A stretch of 64,000 bases of DNA from an uncultured Verrucomicrobiota bacterium (GCA_937872095.1 CALMNW010000096.1:1-64000); one strand, 5' to 3'. Positions 1 to 8,927 are shown, numbered from the stretch's first letter. Program-made: numbers and translations. The notes: generated by a model not told the origin, from the letters alone.

Positions 1-984
1 GACCTTGTCGGGGAAGGCGTGGATCTCGTTGCCGTCGGCCTTGAAGCGGCGGAGGATGTCGTGGAGGGAACAGGCGACGAAGAAATACTGCTGCTTGAAG
101 CGGAGGCTGCGGCCTTGCTCGATGTTGTCGTTGGGGTAGAGGACCTTGGTGATGTTCTCCGTGAGCGTCTTGGCCTGGTAGGCCTTCATGTATTCGCCGT
201 TGTTGAAGAAGGTGAGGTTGAATTCCTCGGTGGACTTGGCTTCCCACAGGCGCAGGTTGTTGACGGTGGCGTTGCCGTAGCCGGGGATGGGGTAGTCGTA
301 GGGGATGCCCAGGACGGTGTCGTAGTCGACCCAGCGGGCGCGGAGGCGCCCGTTCTGCTCTTCCATGTCGACGCGGCCGCCGAAATGGACTTCGAACTGG
401 GATTCGGGCCGCTCGATTTCCCACGGATTGCCGAAGCGGAGCCAGTGGTCGGGCTCTTCGACCTGGTAGCCGTTCTTGATCTCCTGGCGGAAAATGCCGT
501 AGTCGTAGCGGACGCCGTAGCCGTAGCCGGGCAGCTGGAGGGTGGCCAGCGAGTCGAGGAAACAGGCGGCGAGGCGGCCGAGGCCGCCGTTGCCGAGGCC
601 GGCGTCGCGTTCGATGTCGCGCAGGAAGTCCCAGGAGAGGCCGAGGTCGGCCATGGCCTGCGTGACGACGTCGTCGAGCTGGAGATTGATGACGTTGTTG
701 CCCATGGCGCGGCCGATGAGGTACTCCATGGAGAGGTAGTAGGCGCGCTTGGCGCCGGTCTTGTGGTAGGTGACGCTGGTGCGGATCCAGCCGTCGACGA
801 GCCGGTCGCGGATGGCCAGGGCGAGCGCGTAGTAGCGGTCGTGGTCGGTGGCCGAAAACTCGTCCTTGGCGAGGGAATACTTGAGGTGGTTCAAGTAGCT
901 GCACTTGATGGCTTCGACGGAATTGGATTTGTCCCGGTTGCAGGGGAGTTCCGCGGCGGCGGGAGTCGTTTTGCTGGCGCTCAT
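1..984 (-). CDS. glgP: Glycogen/starch phosphorylase, N-terminal part (runs off left edge)
   Basis: Family 35 phosphorylase, which releases glucose-1-phosphate from glycogen or maltodextrin in the cytoplasm. The visible 328 residues carry the hallmark SMEYLIGR (about 85-92) and GLGNGGLGRLAACFLDSLAT (129-148), then YGYGVRYDYGIFRQ. The PLP lysine region lies beyond the left edge, so the gene is incomplete only because the window stops. The start at 984 has AGGAG about 10 bases upstream. It lies downstream of the wecE-like gene on the same strand with a 135-base gap that shows no clear terminator, so read-through is possible. The family assignment is certain; glycogen versus maltodextrin preference cannot be read. 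Confidence 0.96.
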   Translation of the reverse strand, partial: MSASKTTPAAAELPCNRDKSNSVEAIKCSYLNHLKYSLAKDEFSATDHDRYYALALAIRDRLVDGWIRTSVTYHKTGAKRAYYLSMEYLIGRAMGNNVINLQLDDVVTQAMADLGLSWDFLRDIERDAGLGNGGLGRLAACFLDSLATLQLPGYGYGVRYDYGIFRQEIKNGYQVEEPDHWLRFGNPWEIERPESQFEVHFGGRVDMEEQNGRLRARWVDYDTVLGIPYDYPIPGYGNATVNNLRLWEAKSTEEFNLTFFNNGEYMKAYQAKTLTENITKVLYPNDNIEQGRSLRFKQQYFFVACSLHDILRRFKADGNEIHAFPDKV

Positions 985-1119
985 GGTCGTTTGCTCCTGG
1001 TTGAAATGGATTTTTCGGCGCTCCCCAAAGGGGAGTAAACCGTTTCGGGCATGCTAGGGAGTCGCCCCGGCCGGGTCAAGGAAACAAGGCGAAAAGAGCG
1101 GGGATCGGGGCGGGGGGGC

Positions 1120-2253
1120 TCAGGAATAGAATTCCCGGATTCGTCCGCAGATTTCGTCGATTTGGGCGATTTCCAGGTCGTAGTACATCGGCAGGCGGAG
1201 CAGGCCGTCGGCAAACCGATCCGCGTTGGGCAATTCCGGCCCGTCGTACAACGGGGCGTAGTACGGGCTTTTGTGCAGGGACAAATAATGGAAGACGGCC
1301 AGGATGCCGTGCTTTTTCAAATGCGCGATCAGGGCGGAGCGCTCCTCCAGCGAAGCGCAGACGAGATAGAACATGTGGGCGTTGTTGGAGGCGTACGCCG
1401 GCAGGTCGTGCAATTGGAACCGCCCTTGGCGGGCCAGATCGCCCAGCCGTTCGGCGTAGGCGTTCCAGAGGGCTTTTCGCCGCGCCTGGATGGCCTCCAG
1501 ATGTTCGAGCTGGGCAAAGAGGAAGGCGGCGATGATTTCCGAGGGCAAAAAGGACGAGCCGACGTCCACCCAGCCGTACTTGTTCACTTCGCCCCGGAAG
1601 AATTCGGCGCGGTTCGTGCCTTTTTCCCAGAGGATCTCGGCGCGCCGCAGGAAGCGATCGTCGTTGACGATGAGTGCGCCGCCTTCGCCGGTGATGATGT
1701 TCTTGGTTTCGTGGAACGAGAAGCAACCGAAATGGCCGATGCCGCCCAGCGGCCGCCCGCGATAGGTGGCGTCGATGGCTTGCGCCGCGTCTTCCGCGAC
1801 CAGCAGGCCGTGCTTTTCCGCCAAGGCCATGGCGCGGTCCATGTCGCAGGCCACGCCCGCGTAGTGGACGACCACCAGCATCTTCGTGCGCGGCGTGATC
1901 CGGGCTTCGAGCCGGTCCAGATCTAGGTTGGGATGGTCGGCGCGGCTGTCGGCGAACACGATCTTGGCGCCTTGGCGCACGAACGCCAGCGCGGTGGACA
2001 CGAAGGTGAACGAGGGCACGATCACTTCGTCGCCGGGACCGATGCCCGCCAGCATGGCGGCCATTTCCAAGGCGTCCGTGCAGCTGGTGGTCAGCAGGAC
2101 CTTGCGGAAACCGTAGCGTTCTTCCAGCAGGCGCTGGCATTTCTGGGTGAACGCTCCGTTGCCGGAAATCTTGCCCGATTCCACCGCTTGGCGGATGTAG
2201 TCGAGCTCGTTGCCGGTCAGGAAGGGCTTGTTGAAGGGAATGGATGTTTTCAT
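1120..2253 (-). CDS. wecE: dTDP-4-amino-4,6-dideoxygalactose transaminase (WecE/RffA type)
   Basis: PLP-dependent sugar aminotransferase of the DegT/DnrJ/EryC1 family. It transfers an amino group to dTDP-4-keto-6-deoxyglucose to give dTDP-Fuc4N for surface polysaccharides. The protein is 377 aa, the length of WecE, and follows that subfamily closely: IPFNKPFLTGNELDYI near the start, MLVVVHYAGVACDMD (125-139), and the PLP lysine K184 in SFHETKN. The ATG at 2253 overlaps the stop of the acetyltransferase gene (ATGA), so the two are translationally coupled. A longer open frame continues upstream inside that gene and is not used. The adjacency to a WecD-like acetyltransferase supports the specific assignment. 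Confidence 0.93.
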   Translation of the reverse strand: MKTSIPFNKPFLTGNELDYIRQAVESGKISGNGAFTQKCQRLLEERYGFRKVLLTTSCTDALEMAAMLAGIGPGDEVIVPSFTFVSTALAFVRQGAKIVFADSRADHPNLDLDRLEARITPRTKMLVVVHYAGVACDMDRAMALAEKHGLLVAEDAAQAIDATYRGRPLGGIGHFGCFSFHETKNIITGEGGALIVNDDRFLRRAEILWEKGTNRAEFFRGEVNKYGWVDVGSSFLPSEIIAAFLFAQLEHLEAIQARRKALWNAYAERLGDLARQGRFQLHDLPAYASNNAHMFYLVCASLEERSALIAHLKKHGILAVFHYLSLHKSPYYAPLYDGPELPNADRFADGLLRLPMYYDLEIAQIDEICGRIREFYS

Positions 2254-3005
2254 GGAGGGATTCCCGGGCCGGATGCTTGCCCCGCCCGAAGGGGCAGCCA
2301 GGCGTGGAAAATGGATTCGGCATGGATGCGGCGGAAGCCGCACGATTCGTAGAACAGGCAGGCTTCCCGGTTTTCGATCTGGGTGGCCACCCGGAGTTCG
2401 CCGGCGGCGCGTTCGGCGCAGAACCGCTCGGCCGCGGCCAAGAGCCGCCGGCCGACGCCCTGCCGGCGACGTTCCGGCGCCACCGCGAACAGGCCGATGC
2501 GGACGGCCGCGCCCGGTTCCAGCGTCACCAGGCCTTGCGGTTGCGCGGGATCGCCCGCGACGTAGACGCATTTGCCGTCCTTTCCGGCGAGGGATCCCGC
2601 GAGCCATTCGCGGTAGAGGCGTTCGAACTCGTTTTGGCGGAAGCCGTCGTCCAGGCGGAACCGGCTGTGCGCCCCGCTCTGGAAGGCCAGGCGTTCCAGC
2701 GCCGGGTGGGGAACGCGGCACGGCGCGATTTCCGGATCGGGGGCGCCGCCCGCGTCGGCGGCGATGGCCTTCGCGTAATCCACTTTTCCGCCCATGTCCC
2801 GGAATCCGGCGCGCCGGAGTTCGTCGCGGAGATCGGGCCCGATGGCCGGCAGGAACAGCGTCAGCAAGCGGATGCCGGTTCGTTCCGCTTGGTCCCGCGC
2901 CTGGCGCGCGTCGGCCAGCAGCGTGGCCGGGTCGGCCAGTTCCGCGGCGGCCACCGGATAGCCGAAAAACGCGGAATCCCATTCCTTTTTCGTTAGCGCG
3001 ATCAT
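2250..3005 (-). CDS. wecD: GNAT acetyltransferase, WecD-like (dTDP-4-amino-sugar N-acetyltransferase)
   Basis: A 251-aa GNAT-fold acetyltransferase, predicted to acetylate dTDP-Fuc4N to dTDP-Fuc4NAc using acetyl-CoA. The N-terminal half (MIALTKKEWDSAFFGYPV) resembles WecD. The acetyl-CoA loop is ERRRQGVGRRLLAAAE (about 184-199), followed by ATQIENREACLFYESCGF, a typical GNAT C-terminus. It sits between the GT2 gene and wecE, with ATGA overlaps on both sides. The sugar specificity is inferred from the neighbour: the GNAT fold alone would not decide the substrate. Confidence 0.8.
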   Translation of the reverse strand: MIALTKKEWDSAFFGYPVAAAELADPATLLADARQARDQAERTGIRLLTLFLPAIGPDLRDELRRAGFRDMGGKVDYAKAIAADAGGAPDPEIAPCRVPHPALERLAFQSGAHSRFRLDDGFRQNEFERLYREWLAGSLAGKDGKCVYVAGDPAQPQGLVTLEPGAAVRIGLFAVAPERRRQGVGRRLLAAAERFCAERAAGELRVATQIENREACLFYESCGFRRIHAESIFHAWLPLRAGQASGPGIPP

Positions 3006-3994
3006 GTCGCTCCGGCGGCCGGCGCATCGGAACGGAACCAGTTCCGAACGGCGCGCGCGGCGATCTTGGTCCATTCGACGGGGAAGCGCGGATCGAGGGG
3101 GCGTTGCCGCCAGCCCCGAACGGCGAAGTAGGCGGCGCGGCCCGGGAAGCCGGCGTGGCTGTGGTGCTCGGCGTTGGCGAGGCAGGCCCGGGCGATCGCC
3201 GCGCGCAATTCGCCGCGGGTCACCAAGCCTTTCCACAGTTCGCTTCGGGCCAAGGCGTCCAGGGCCGGCACGTCTTCGGGTGTCCATTTCCAGCGGCCCC
3301 GGCTCATGCCTTGCGGACCCCGGCGATAGGACGCCAGCGGTTCGGGAATGAAGCCGAACCCCGCGGGCGATTTCCGCAGGATGGAAAAGAAGTACAGGAA
3401 ATCGCTGTTGGCCGCGCGCAGGTCCGCGGCGTTGCCGGCTTCCAGCCAGGTGCGGCCGCGGACCATGATCGTGCTGATGGTGATGAAGCAGTGTTCCAGC
3501 AGTTCGCGGGCGCAGGGGCCGGTTGGCGGAATCCGGCCGTCGTGGCGGATTTCGCTCCGCCGGCCGTCGCCGTCGACGACCCAGGCATAGGTGTGGCTGA
3601 GGAGCAGTTCGGGCTGGGCCTCCATGAACGCGACCTGCTTTTCGAGCTTGGTCGGCTCCCACAGGTCGTCCTGGTCGATCAGGGCGGAATAGCGCCCGCG
3701 AGCCAAGGCCAGGCCTTGCGAGCGCGCCACCTCGCAAATGCCGGAATTGGTTTCCCGCCGGATGAAACGAATCCGGTCGCCGTAGGAGCGCAGGATCGCC
3801 GCCGAATCGTCCGTGGACGCGTCGTCCACGGCGATGAATTCGAAGTCCTGAAACGTCTGTGCCAGCACGGCGTCGATGGCGGCGCGGAGGGTGCGGGCGC
3901 CGTTGTAGACCGGCATGACCACGCTGACCATAGGGGCGCGTTCCGCAGCGGGGCTTGCGGTTTCGCGGGATCCGGCCTGTGCGGGCGCATCCAT
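3002..3994 (-). CDS. Family 2 glycosyltransferase
   Basis: Inverting GT2 (GT-A fold) enzyme that adds a sugar to a lipid-linked or surface glycan at the cytoplasmic face. Seen: VSVVMPVYNGARTL near the N-terminus, VDDASTDDS nucleotide-binding segment, and the metal site in LIDQDDLW. There are no membrane segments. The start is uncertain: ATG 3994 (MDAPAQAG) is taken, an internal ATG at 3931 (MVSVVMPVYNG) would still give a whole catalytic domain, and no good Shine-Dalgarno precedes either. The stop overlaps the wecD start, which links the enzyme to the amino sugar made by WecD/WecE. Acceptor and donor cannot be determined. Confidence 0.88.
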   Translation of the reverse strand: MDAPAQAGSRETASPAAERAPMVSVVMPVYNGARTLRAAIDAVLAQTFQDFEFIAVDDASTDDSAAILRSYGDRIRFIRRETNSGICEVARSQGLALARGRYSALIDQDDLWEPTKLEKQVAFMEAQPELLLSHTYAWVVDGDGRRSEIRHDGRIPPTGPCARELLEHCFITISTIMVRGRTWLEAGNAADLRAANSDFLYFFSILRKSPAGFGFIPEPLASYRRGPQGMSRGRWKWTPEDVPALDALARSELWKGLVTRGELRAAIARACLANAEHHSHAGFPGRAAYFAVRGWRQRPLDPRFPVEWTKIAARAVRNWFRSDAPAAGAT

Positions 3995-4100
3995 GGGGCG
4001 AGAAGTACCAAAGCGACCGGCGGAAAACAAGGCGGCCTTGCGCCGGGGCCGGAAAACCGGCGCTTGAATCCGGCGGAAGCTGGCGCGATACTCGCGCTCC

Positions 4101-5156
4101 ATGATGCTTCCCCACGTCATCTTTCCGGATGGGCTGGCCTGCGCCTACTCGGGGCTCCGTCCGCTGGCCCGGGATCTGGACATGGTCCCGATCTATTGCC
4201 GGACGGCCTATGTCGCGGTGATGCGGCGAAGCTGGACGCTCGGCAACGCGCTGAAGCAATGGGGCATCCGCCGCTACGGCTCGACCTGGAACGCGCTGGT
4301 GCCGGGGTGGGACGAAGCGCGGATTTTGCGGGGGCTGCCGCGCGCCGCGGAACCCTATTCCGCGCATTTCATTTTCGGGGAATTCGTGGCGCCGCGGCGG
4401 GTAGCTCCCTACCATCGCAAGGGGGCGCGGGTGATCGTCAGCGTGCATTGCAGCGCGCGGCGATGGGATTCGGTGTGGCTCCGGCCGGACGGCTATGCGC
4501 ACGCGGACGAAGTGGTGCTGACCTCGGAGAGCCAGCGGCCCTTCGTGGCGCGCGCGGTGCCGCCCGAACGCATCCGCACGATCCTGCACGGCGTGGCCGC
4601 GGACTACTTTTCCCCGCCGGCCGCCCGGGCGCCGCGCGACGGCAAGTTCCGGATGTTCATGCTGGGCGACACCGAACGCGACCACGCCTTCGCCGCGCGG
4701 GTCGCGGCGAAACTGCCGGCGGACAAGTTCGAATGGCGGATCCGGACGGTCTCGCCCGACAATGCGGCCTATGCCGGCATCCCCTGCGTGAATCTTTTGC
4801 CGCGGCTGACGGACGAAGAGATGCGGGAGGAATACCGGCAGGCGGACGTGCTGGCGATGCCCATGCTCGACAGCGCGGCGAACAACGTGATCCTCGAAAG
4901 CATGGCCTGCGGCACGCCGGTGCTGACGAACCGCGTCGGCGGCGTGCCGGAATACGTGGCGCCGGAATGCAACGTCGTGCTGCCCGACGCGCGCGACGTC
5001 GACGAATGGGTCGAGAAGCTGCTGGAATTGGAACGGAACCGCGGCGCGGTCGAACGGATGCGCCCGGCGACGCGGGCCTGGGCGGAAAAATTCGACTGGA
5101 AACTCATCGCGGAGGAATACCGCGCGATGTATCGCGACGTGCAGGCGCGAGGCTAG
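4101..5156 (+). CDS. Family 4 glycosyltransferase
   Basis: Retaining GT-B glycosyltransferase of 351 aa. The diagnostic donor-binding segment near residue 265 reads NNVILESMACGTPVLTNRVG, followed by GGVPEYV, matching the E-x7-E pattern of GT4. The N-terminal acceptor half is short and diverged (VIFPDGLACAYSGLRPL). It is transcribed divergently from the GT2-wecDE set and runs into yejB with a 6-base gap, so it may share a transcript with the transporter genes. ATG at 4101 is followed at once by a second ATG; either could start. The substrate is unknown. Confidence 0.87.
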   Translation: MMLPHVIFPDGLACAYSGLRPLARDLDMVPIYCRTAYVAVMRRSWTLGNALKQWGIRRYGSTWNALVPGWDEARILRGLPRAAEPYSAHFIFGEFVAPRRVAPYHRKGARVIVSVHCSARRWDSVWLRPDGYAHADEVVLTSESQRPFVARAVPPERIRTILHGVAADYFSPPAARAPRDGKFRMFMLGDTERDHAFAARVAAKLPADKFEWRIRTVSPDNAAYAGIPCVNLLPRLTDEEMREEYRQADVLAMPMLDSAANNVILESMACGTPVLTNRVGGVPEYVAPECNVVLPDARDVDEWVEKLLELERNRGAVERMRPATRAWAEKFDWKLIAEEYRAMYRDVQARG

Positions 5157-5162
5157 GGGCGG

Positions 5163-6197
5163 ATGGAACGCCTGAGCTATTTCCTGCGGCGTCTCTTGCT
5201 GATGGTGCCGACCTTCCTCGGGATCACGTTCGTCTGTTTCGCGCTGTGCCAGGTCGTGCCGGGCGGCCCGGTGGAACAGGCGCTGGCGAAAATGCGCGGA
5301 ATGGGCGCCGCGGATGCGGGCCGGAACGTCCACGCGGGCGCGGCGATCTCCCCGGAACAGCGCCAAGCGCTGGAAGCCCATTTCGGCTTCGACCAGCCCC
5401 TGCCGCAGCGCTATTGGACCTGGCTGGTCCGGGACCGGATGGGTCTCGCCGCGCGGTCGTACAAATATCCCAACAAGACGGTGGGGCGGCTGATCGCCGA
5501 CCGGTTCAAGATTTCGCTGGTCTTCGGCCTTTCGGGGTTCGTGCTGACCTACCTCGTCTGCATTCCGCTGGGGATCGCGAAAGCCCTGCGGCATGGCAGC
5601 GCGTTCGACGCGGCCAGCAGCGCGCTGGTGTTCGCGGGCTACGCGATCCCGGCGTTCGCGTTCGGCATGCTGCTGAAAATGCTGTTCGCCGGCACGGGCG
5701 AAGGGTTCTGGGACGTCCTGCCGGCGGCGGGCGTGACGTCCGTGGGCTACGACCTGCTGTCGCCGGTCGGCAAGATCAGGGATCTGGCCGCGCATTTCGT
5801 GCTGCCGGTGTCGTGCTACGTGATCGGGAATTTCGCGGTGCTGACGCTGCTGATGAAGAATTCGCTGCTGGAGCAGATCGGGCAGGACTACGTGCGCACG
5901 GTCCTGGCGAAGGGCGGCAGCCTGCGGCGCGCGGTCTGGTTCCACGCCTTCCGCAACGCGCTGATTCCGATCGCCACGGGCTTCGGCGGCGTGCTGGGCC
6001 TGCTGTTCGCCGGTTCCGTGCTGATCGAGAAGGTGTTCGAGATTCCGGGCATGGGCCGGCTGAGCCTCGACGCCATCGTCAGCCGCGACTACATGACGTT
6101 CATGGGCATCCTGGCCGCGACCTCGGTGCTGGGGCTGCTGGGCCGCCTGCTGTCCGACGCCTGCTATCTGTGGATCGATCCGAGAATCGAGTTTTAG
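5163..6197 (+). CDS. yejB: Peptide ABC transporter permease YejB-like
   Basis: Inner-membrane permease (344 aa) of a peptide/microcin C type ABC importer. The N-terminus (FLRRLLLMVPTFLGITFVCF, then CQVVPGGPVEQAL) is typical of YejB rather than DppB/OppB. The cytoplasmic EAA loop is around YVRTVLAKGGSLRRAVWFH, and IPGMGRLSLDAIVSRDYMTF follows. It pairs with the yejE-like gene downstream. The ATPase (yejF) and solute-binding protein (yejA) are not in the window, so a complete transporter would need partners encoded elsewhere. Confidence 0.9.
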   Translation: MERLSYFLRRLLLMVPTFLGITFVCFALCQVVPGGPVEQALAKMRGMGAADAGRNVHAGAAISPEQRQALEAHFGFDQPLPQRYWTWLVRDRMGLAARSYKYPNKTVGRLIADRFKISLVFGLSGFVLTYLVCIPLGIAKALRHGSAFDAASSALVFAGYAIPAFAFGMLLKMLFAGTGEGFWDVLPAAGVTSVGYDLLSPVGKIRDLAAHFVLPVSCYVIGNFAVLTLLMKNSLLEQIGQDYVRTVLAKGGSLRRAVWFHAFRNALIPIATGFGGVLGLLFAGSVLIEKVFEIPGMGRLSLDAIVSRDYMTFMGILAATSVLGLLGRLLSDACYLWIDPRIEF

Positions 6198-6308
6198 ACA
6201 GGATTTACAGGATTCACAGGATGAGAACCGAATCGGGAATCCATGCGCGAAGGAGTCTGTTCTTTGATCACTTGGCCTTTCATCCTGTAAATCCTGTAAA
6301 TCCTGTCT
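6196..6308. repeat. Inverted pair of CAGGATTTACAGGATT-type repeats
   Basis: Two arms of about 27 bases, each built of three iterations of a 9-base word close to ACAGGATTT, lie in opposite orientation at 6198-6224 and 6281-6306 with a 56-base centre. They fill the gap between yejB and yejE, and the left arm begins at the yejB stop. The transcript could fold into one long hairpin. Read as protein the right arm gives NPVNPVNPV, which explains a spurious open frame here. Confidence 0.8.
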
Positions 6309-6310
6309 AA

Positions 6311-7804
6311 ATGGCCCTGAGACTTTTCAAAATCCACTGGCATCCGGTGACGCGGCAGCGCTGGGCGCGGTTCCGGGGGATGCGGCGCGGCTGGTGGGCG
6401 TTCTGGTTGCTGGTCGGCGCCTACGGGGTCAGCCTGTTTTCGGAAGGAATCGCCAACGACAAGCCCCTGTGGGTGCGGTTCGAGGGGCGGAGCTACTTTC
6501 CGATCCTGAAGTTCTATCCGGAAGACGCGTTCGCGGGCAACGGCCGGCTGACGCGGCCGGACTACCGGGCGCTGGCGGCCGGCGCGGCGTTCGCGCCGGG
6601 CCGCGGCAACCGGATGGTCTGGCCGCCGATTCCCTACGGGCCGCTCGAAAGCCTGAAACCGGCCGACATCGCCTTGCCCGACGAGGTGACGGTCACGGCC
6701 GCGCCGGAACCGCGCGTCGCCTCGGCGGACGTGGATGCGCAGGGGCGCGTCGTGCGCGCGGCGGGGGATTTGGACGTTTTCGGTTTGGCGGCGGGCGAGA
6801 CGCCGGCGTGGCGTTGGCCGGAATCGATCCAAGCGGGATTGGCTGCGCGGTTCGCCGACCGCGCGGCGGACGCGGTGGATGCGAAGGCGCAGGCGTCGGA
6901 CGGCCGCGAGGCGTGGGTATCGCTTTCGCCTTACGAACCGCGCGGAACGGTCCCGGCGCGCGTGCGGCTGACGTTTCGCGAAGAATTGGCGGCCGGCGCG
7001 ACGAAAATCGCGATCGTCGCCGCAACGAATCCCGTTTATCCAGAAGGCTTTCCGTCGCCGGGCACGCCCGGCTGGACCTTCGCGACGACCCGGGAGCAGG
7101 TGCGGTTCCCGTTCCGGCCGGTGCGGGGGCATCCGCTGGGCATCGATTCGTCGGGCCGCGACGTGGCGGCGCGGATGCTCTACGCGTTCCGGACCTCGAT
7201 GTCTTTCGGGATGTTGCTGGTGCTGGCGACGATGGCGCTGGGAACGGCGGCGGGGGCGCTGCAGGGCTACTACGGCGGCAAGGTGGACCTGCTCGGCCAG
7301 CGGTTCATCGAGGTCTGGGAATCGCTGCCGTTCATCTACGTCCTGATCTTGCTGGGCTCGGTCTACGGCCAGAGTTTCGGCCTGTTGCTGGCGATCTACG
7401 CGATCTTCAACTGGATCGGCATTTCCTACTACATGCGCGCGGAATTCCTGCGCCTGCGGAAGCTGCCCTTCGTGGAAGCGGCGCGGGTCATCGGCTTGCC
7501 GGCGCGGAAAATCATTTTCCGCCACATGCTGCCGAACGCGCTGGTGCCGCTGGTGACGTTTTTCCCGTTCTCGCTGGTGGGGGCGATCGGGACGATGGCG
7601 GCGCTGGACTATCTGGGGTTCGGTCTGCCGCCGCCGACACCGAGCTGGGGCGAACTGCTGGCCCAGGCGCAGGAATTTCCGCAGGCCTGGTGGCTGGTGC
7701 TGGTTCCGTCGCTGGCGCTGTTTTTCACGATGCTGGCCGGCGTGTTCGTCGGGGAGGGCCTGCGCGCCGCCTTCGATCCGCGACGGTTCGGACGCATGGA
7801 ATAA
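6311..7804 (+). CDS. yejE: Peptide ABC transporter permease YejE-like with large periplasmic insert
   Basis: Second inner-membrane permease of the Yej-type importer. The C-terminal half is canonical: HPLGIDSSGRDVAARMLY, several membrane spans, the EAA loop FVEAARVIGLPARKIIFRHM, and LDYLGFGLPPPTPSWGELL. At 497 aa it is about 150 residues longer than usual YejE. The extra part lies between the first membrane span (about 25-45) and the HPLG motif near residue 275, so it should be periplasmic. It includes a beta-rich stretch around AWVSLSPYEPRGTVPARVRL. It starts three bases after the inverted repeat. Confidence 0.88.
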   Translation: MALRLFKIHWHPVTRQRWARFRGMRRGWWAFWLLVGAYGVSLFSEGIANDKPLWVRFEGRSYFPILKFYPEDAFAGNGRLTRPDYRALAAGAAFAPGRGNRMVWPPIPYGPLESLKPADIALPDEVTVTAAPEPRVASADVDAQGRVVRAAGDLDVFGLAAGETPAWRWPESIQAGLAARFADRAADAVDAKAQASDGREAWVSLSPYEPRGTVPARVRLTFREELAAGATKIAIVAATNPVYPEGFPSPGTPGWTFATTREQVRFPFRPVRGHPLGIDSSGRDVAARMLYAFRTSMSFGMLLVLATMALGTAAGALQGYYGGKVDLLGQRFIEVWESLPFIYVLILLGSVYGQSFGLLLAIYAIFNWIGISYYMRAEFLRLRKLPFVEAARVIGLPARKIIFRHMLPNALVPLVTFFPFSLVGAIGTMAALDYLGFGLPPPTPSWGELLAQAQEFPQAWWLVLVPSLALFFTMLAGVFVGEGLRAAFDPRRFGRME

Positions 7805-7858
7805 ACGGCAAGACGTTTGCGTGCGGGGAATCGCGGCTCGTCGTTTCCCGCGCCGAAC

Positions 7859-8725
7859 TCAATAGGTGAAGAGCTGGTCCGCGTGGCCGGCGGCGTTTCG
7901 GTATTTTCCGACTTCTTCCATCCGGCCGAACAGGAGCACGTCGGCCTTGTTCCGGTTCAGGGCGGCCACGATCTGGCCGAGATCGCGGCCGCGCTGCAAG
8001 CCTTCCACCCACTGCTTCAGGATTTCGGGGGCCAGGACGGTGGTATGGCAGACGTAGGTCGTGGCGATGAAATCGACCTGCGGGAAATGCCGTTTCCAGA
8101 CGTCGCGGAAATACCGGTCGGTTCGGCACCCGAAGTAGCCGAACACCTTGCAGTTCACCGCCAGATCCGCCAACGTGCCGTCGTCCATCGGGATGGGTTT
8201 TTCCAGGTCTTGGGGATCGAAACGGATTCCCTGGCCGAGATTGGCGTGTCCGAAATAGAACGTCGCGGTGTCGTTGGCCAGCGAACGGAGCAGGTCTTCC
8301 CGCGACCGAAGGCGCCGGACGGCGATCCCGCGGCCGGGGCCCGCGGGATAGTCGCCGGCGAGGCGGTCCAGGCGCTCGGCGACGGCGCGATCCGCGTCGA
8401 AAATGCCGATGGTGACCCAGCCGCGCGCGAACAGGTCCCCGTAAGTCCAGTTTTCGGAAAAACGGACGTCGTCGGGCGTCGCCTCCAAGGGGCCGTCGAT
8501 CCCGATGGGGTCGTCGTCGAAAATCCAGGCACCGAGCCGGGAATGGTCGGCGGCGAGATACAAATCGACGTTGTCCCGGCTCGGTTCCAACCCCCACGAC
8601 GCCAGCGCTTGGCGGGCCGAGCGCCGGGCGACGGCGCGTTCCATCCCGGCTTCGATCGGGCCCCGGAACAGCAAGGCGGCCAGGGCCACCCCCGGCAGGA
8701 AACCAAATAGAAGGAATCGCCGCAT
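7859..8725 (-). CDS. Exported protein with caspase/CHAT-like His-Cys pair
   Basis: A 288-aa protein with an N-terminal signal or anchor segment (MRRFLLFGFLPGVALAALLF). No family is recognised with certainty. The C-terminal 140 residues have the order expected of the caspase/CHAT protease fold: a strand ending in the candidate catalytic His (TFYFGHANLG, H160), then a strand ending in the candidate Cys (VFGYFGCRTD, C200), then a strand IATTYVCHTT, then a helix with WVEGLQRGRDLGQIVAALN that resembles the helix after the CHAT cysteine. It is convergent with yejE and stands alone on its strand. The fold call is inference; a non-peptidase role is possible. Confidence 0.55.
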   Translation of the reverse strand: MRRFLLFGFLPGVALAALLFRGPIEAGMERAVARRSARQALASWGLEPSRDNVDLYLAADHSRLGAWIFDDDPIGIDGPLEATPDDVRFSENWTYGDLFARGWVTIGIFDADRAVAERLDRLAGDYPAGPGRGIAVRRLRSREDLLRSLANDTATFYFGHANLGQGIRFDPQDLEKPIPMDDGTLADLAVNCKVFGYFGCRTDRYFRDVWKRHFPQVDFIATTYVCHTTVLAPEILKQWVEGLQRGRDLGQIVAALNRNKADVLLFGRMEEVGKYRNAAGHADQLFTY

Positions 8726-8927
8726 GCAGGTCCGATGATAGGAGAAGGGGGCGGGAGGCGTCAACGAAGGAGGAAGACCGTTGCCGGGGGGGCGGACGGA
8801 AGGGAAACAACCCGGCGGTTTGGGGCCATTCTGCCCCAGATTTCGTTCGACTTCGATGAAGGCGAAGCGTAGGTTGATATCGGTGAGGCGCATGCCTTTC
8901 CAACAACCGCGCGAAGGAACGACGACC

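Noticed and set aside
985-1119. Terminator between wecE and glgP
   Set aside because: Only weak GC-rich symmetry and no T-run on the minus strand.
2210-6310. Very long open frame (over 1300 codons) on the plus strand across the GT2/wecDE/GT4/yejB region
   Set aside because: It is antisense to, or out of frame with, well recognised genes, has Arg/Gly/Pro-rich composition typical of high-GC shadow frames, and ends in the NPVNPV repeat.
8726-8927. Regulatory element before the prepilin cluster
   Set aside because: No convincing sigma-70 or sigma-54 promoter or riboswitch could be recognised by eye in this 202-base divergent gap.
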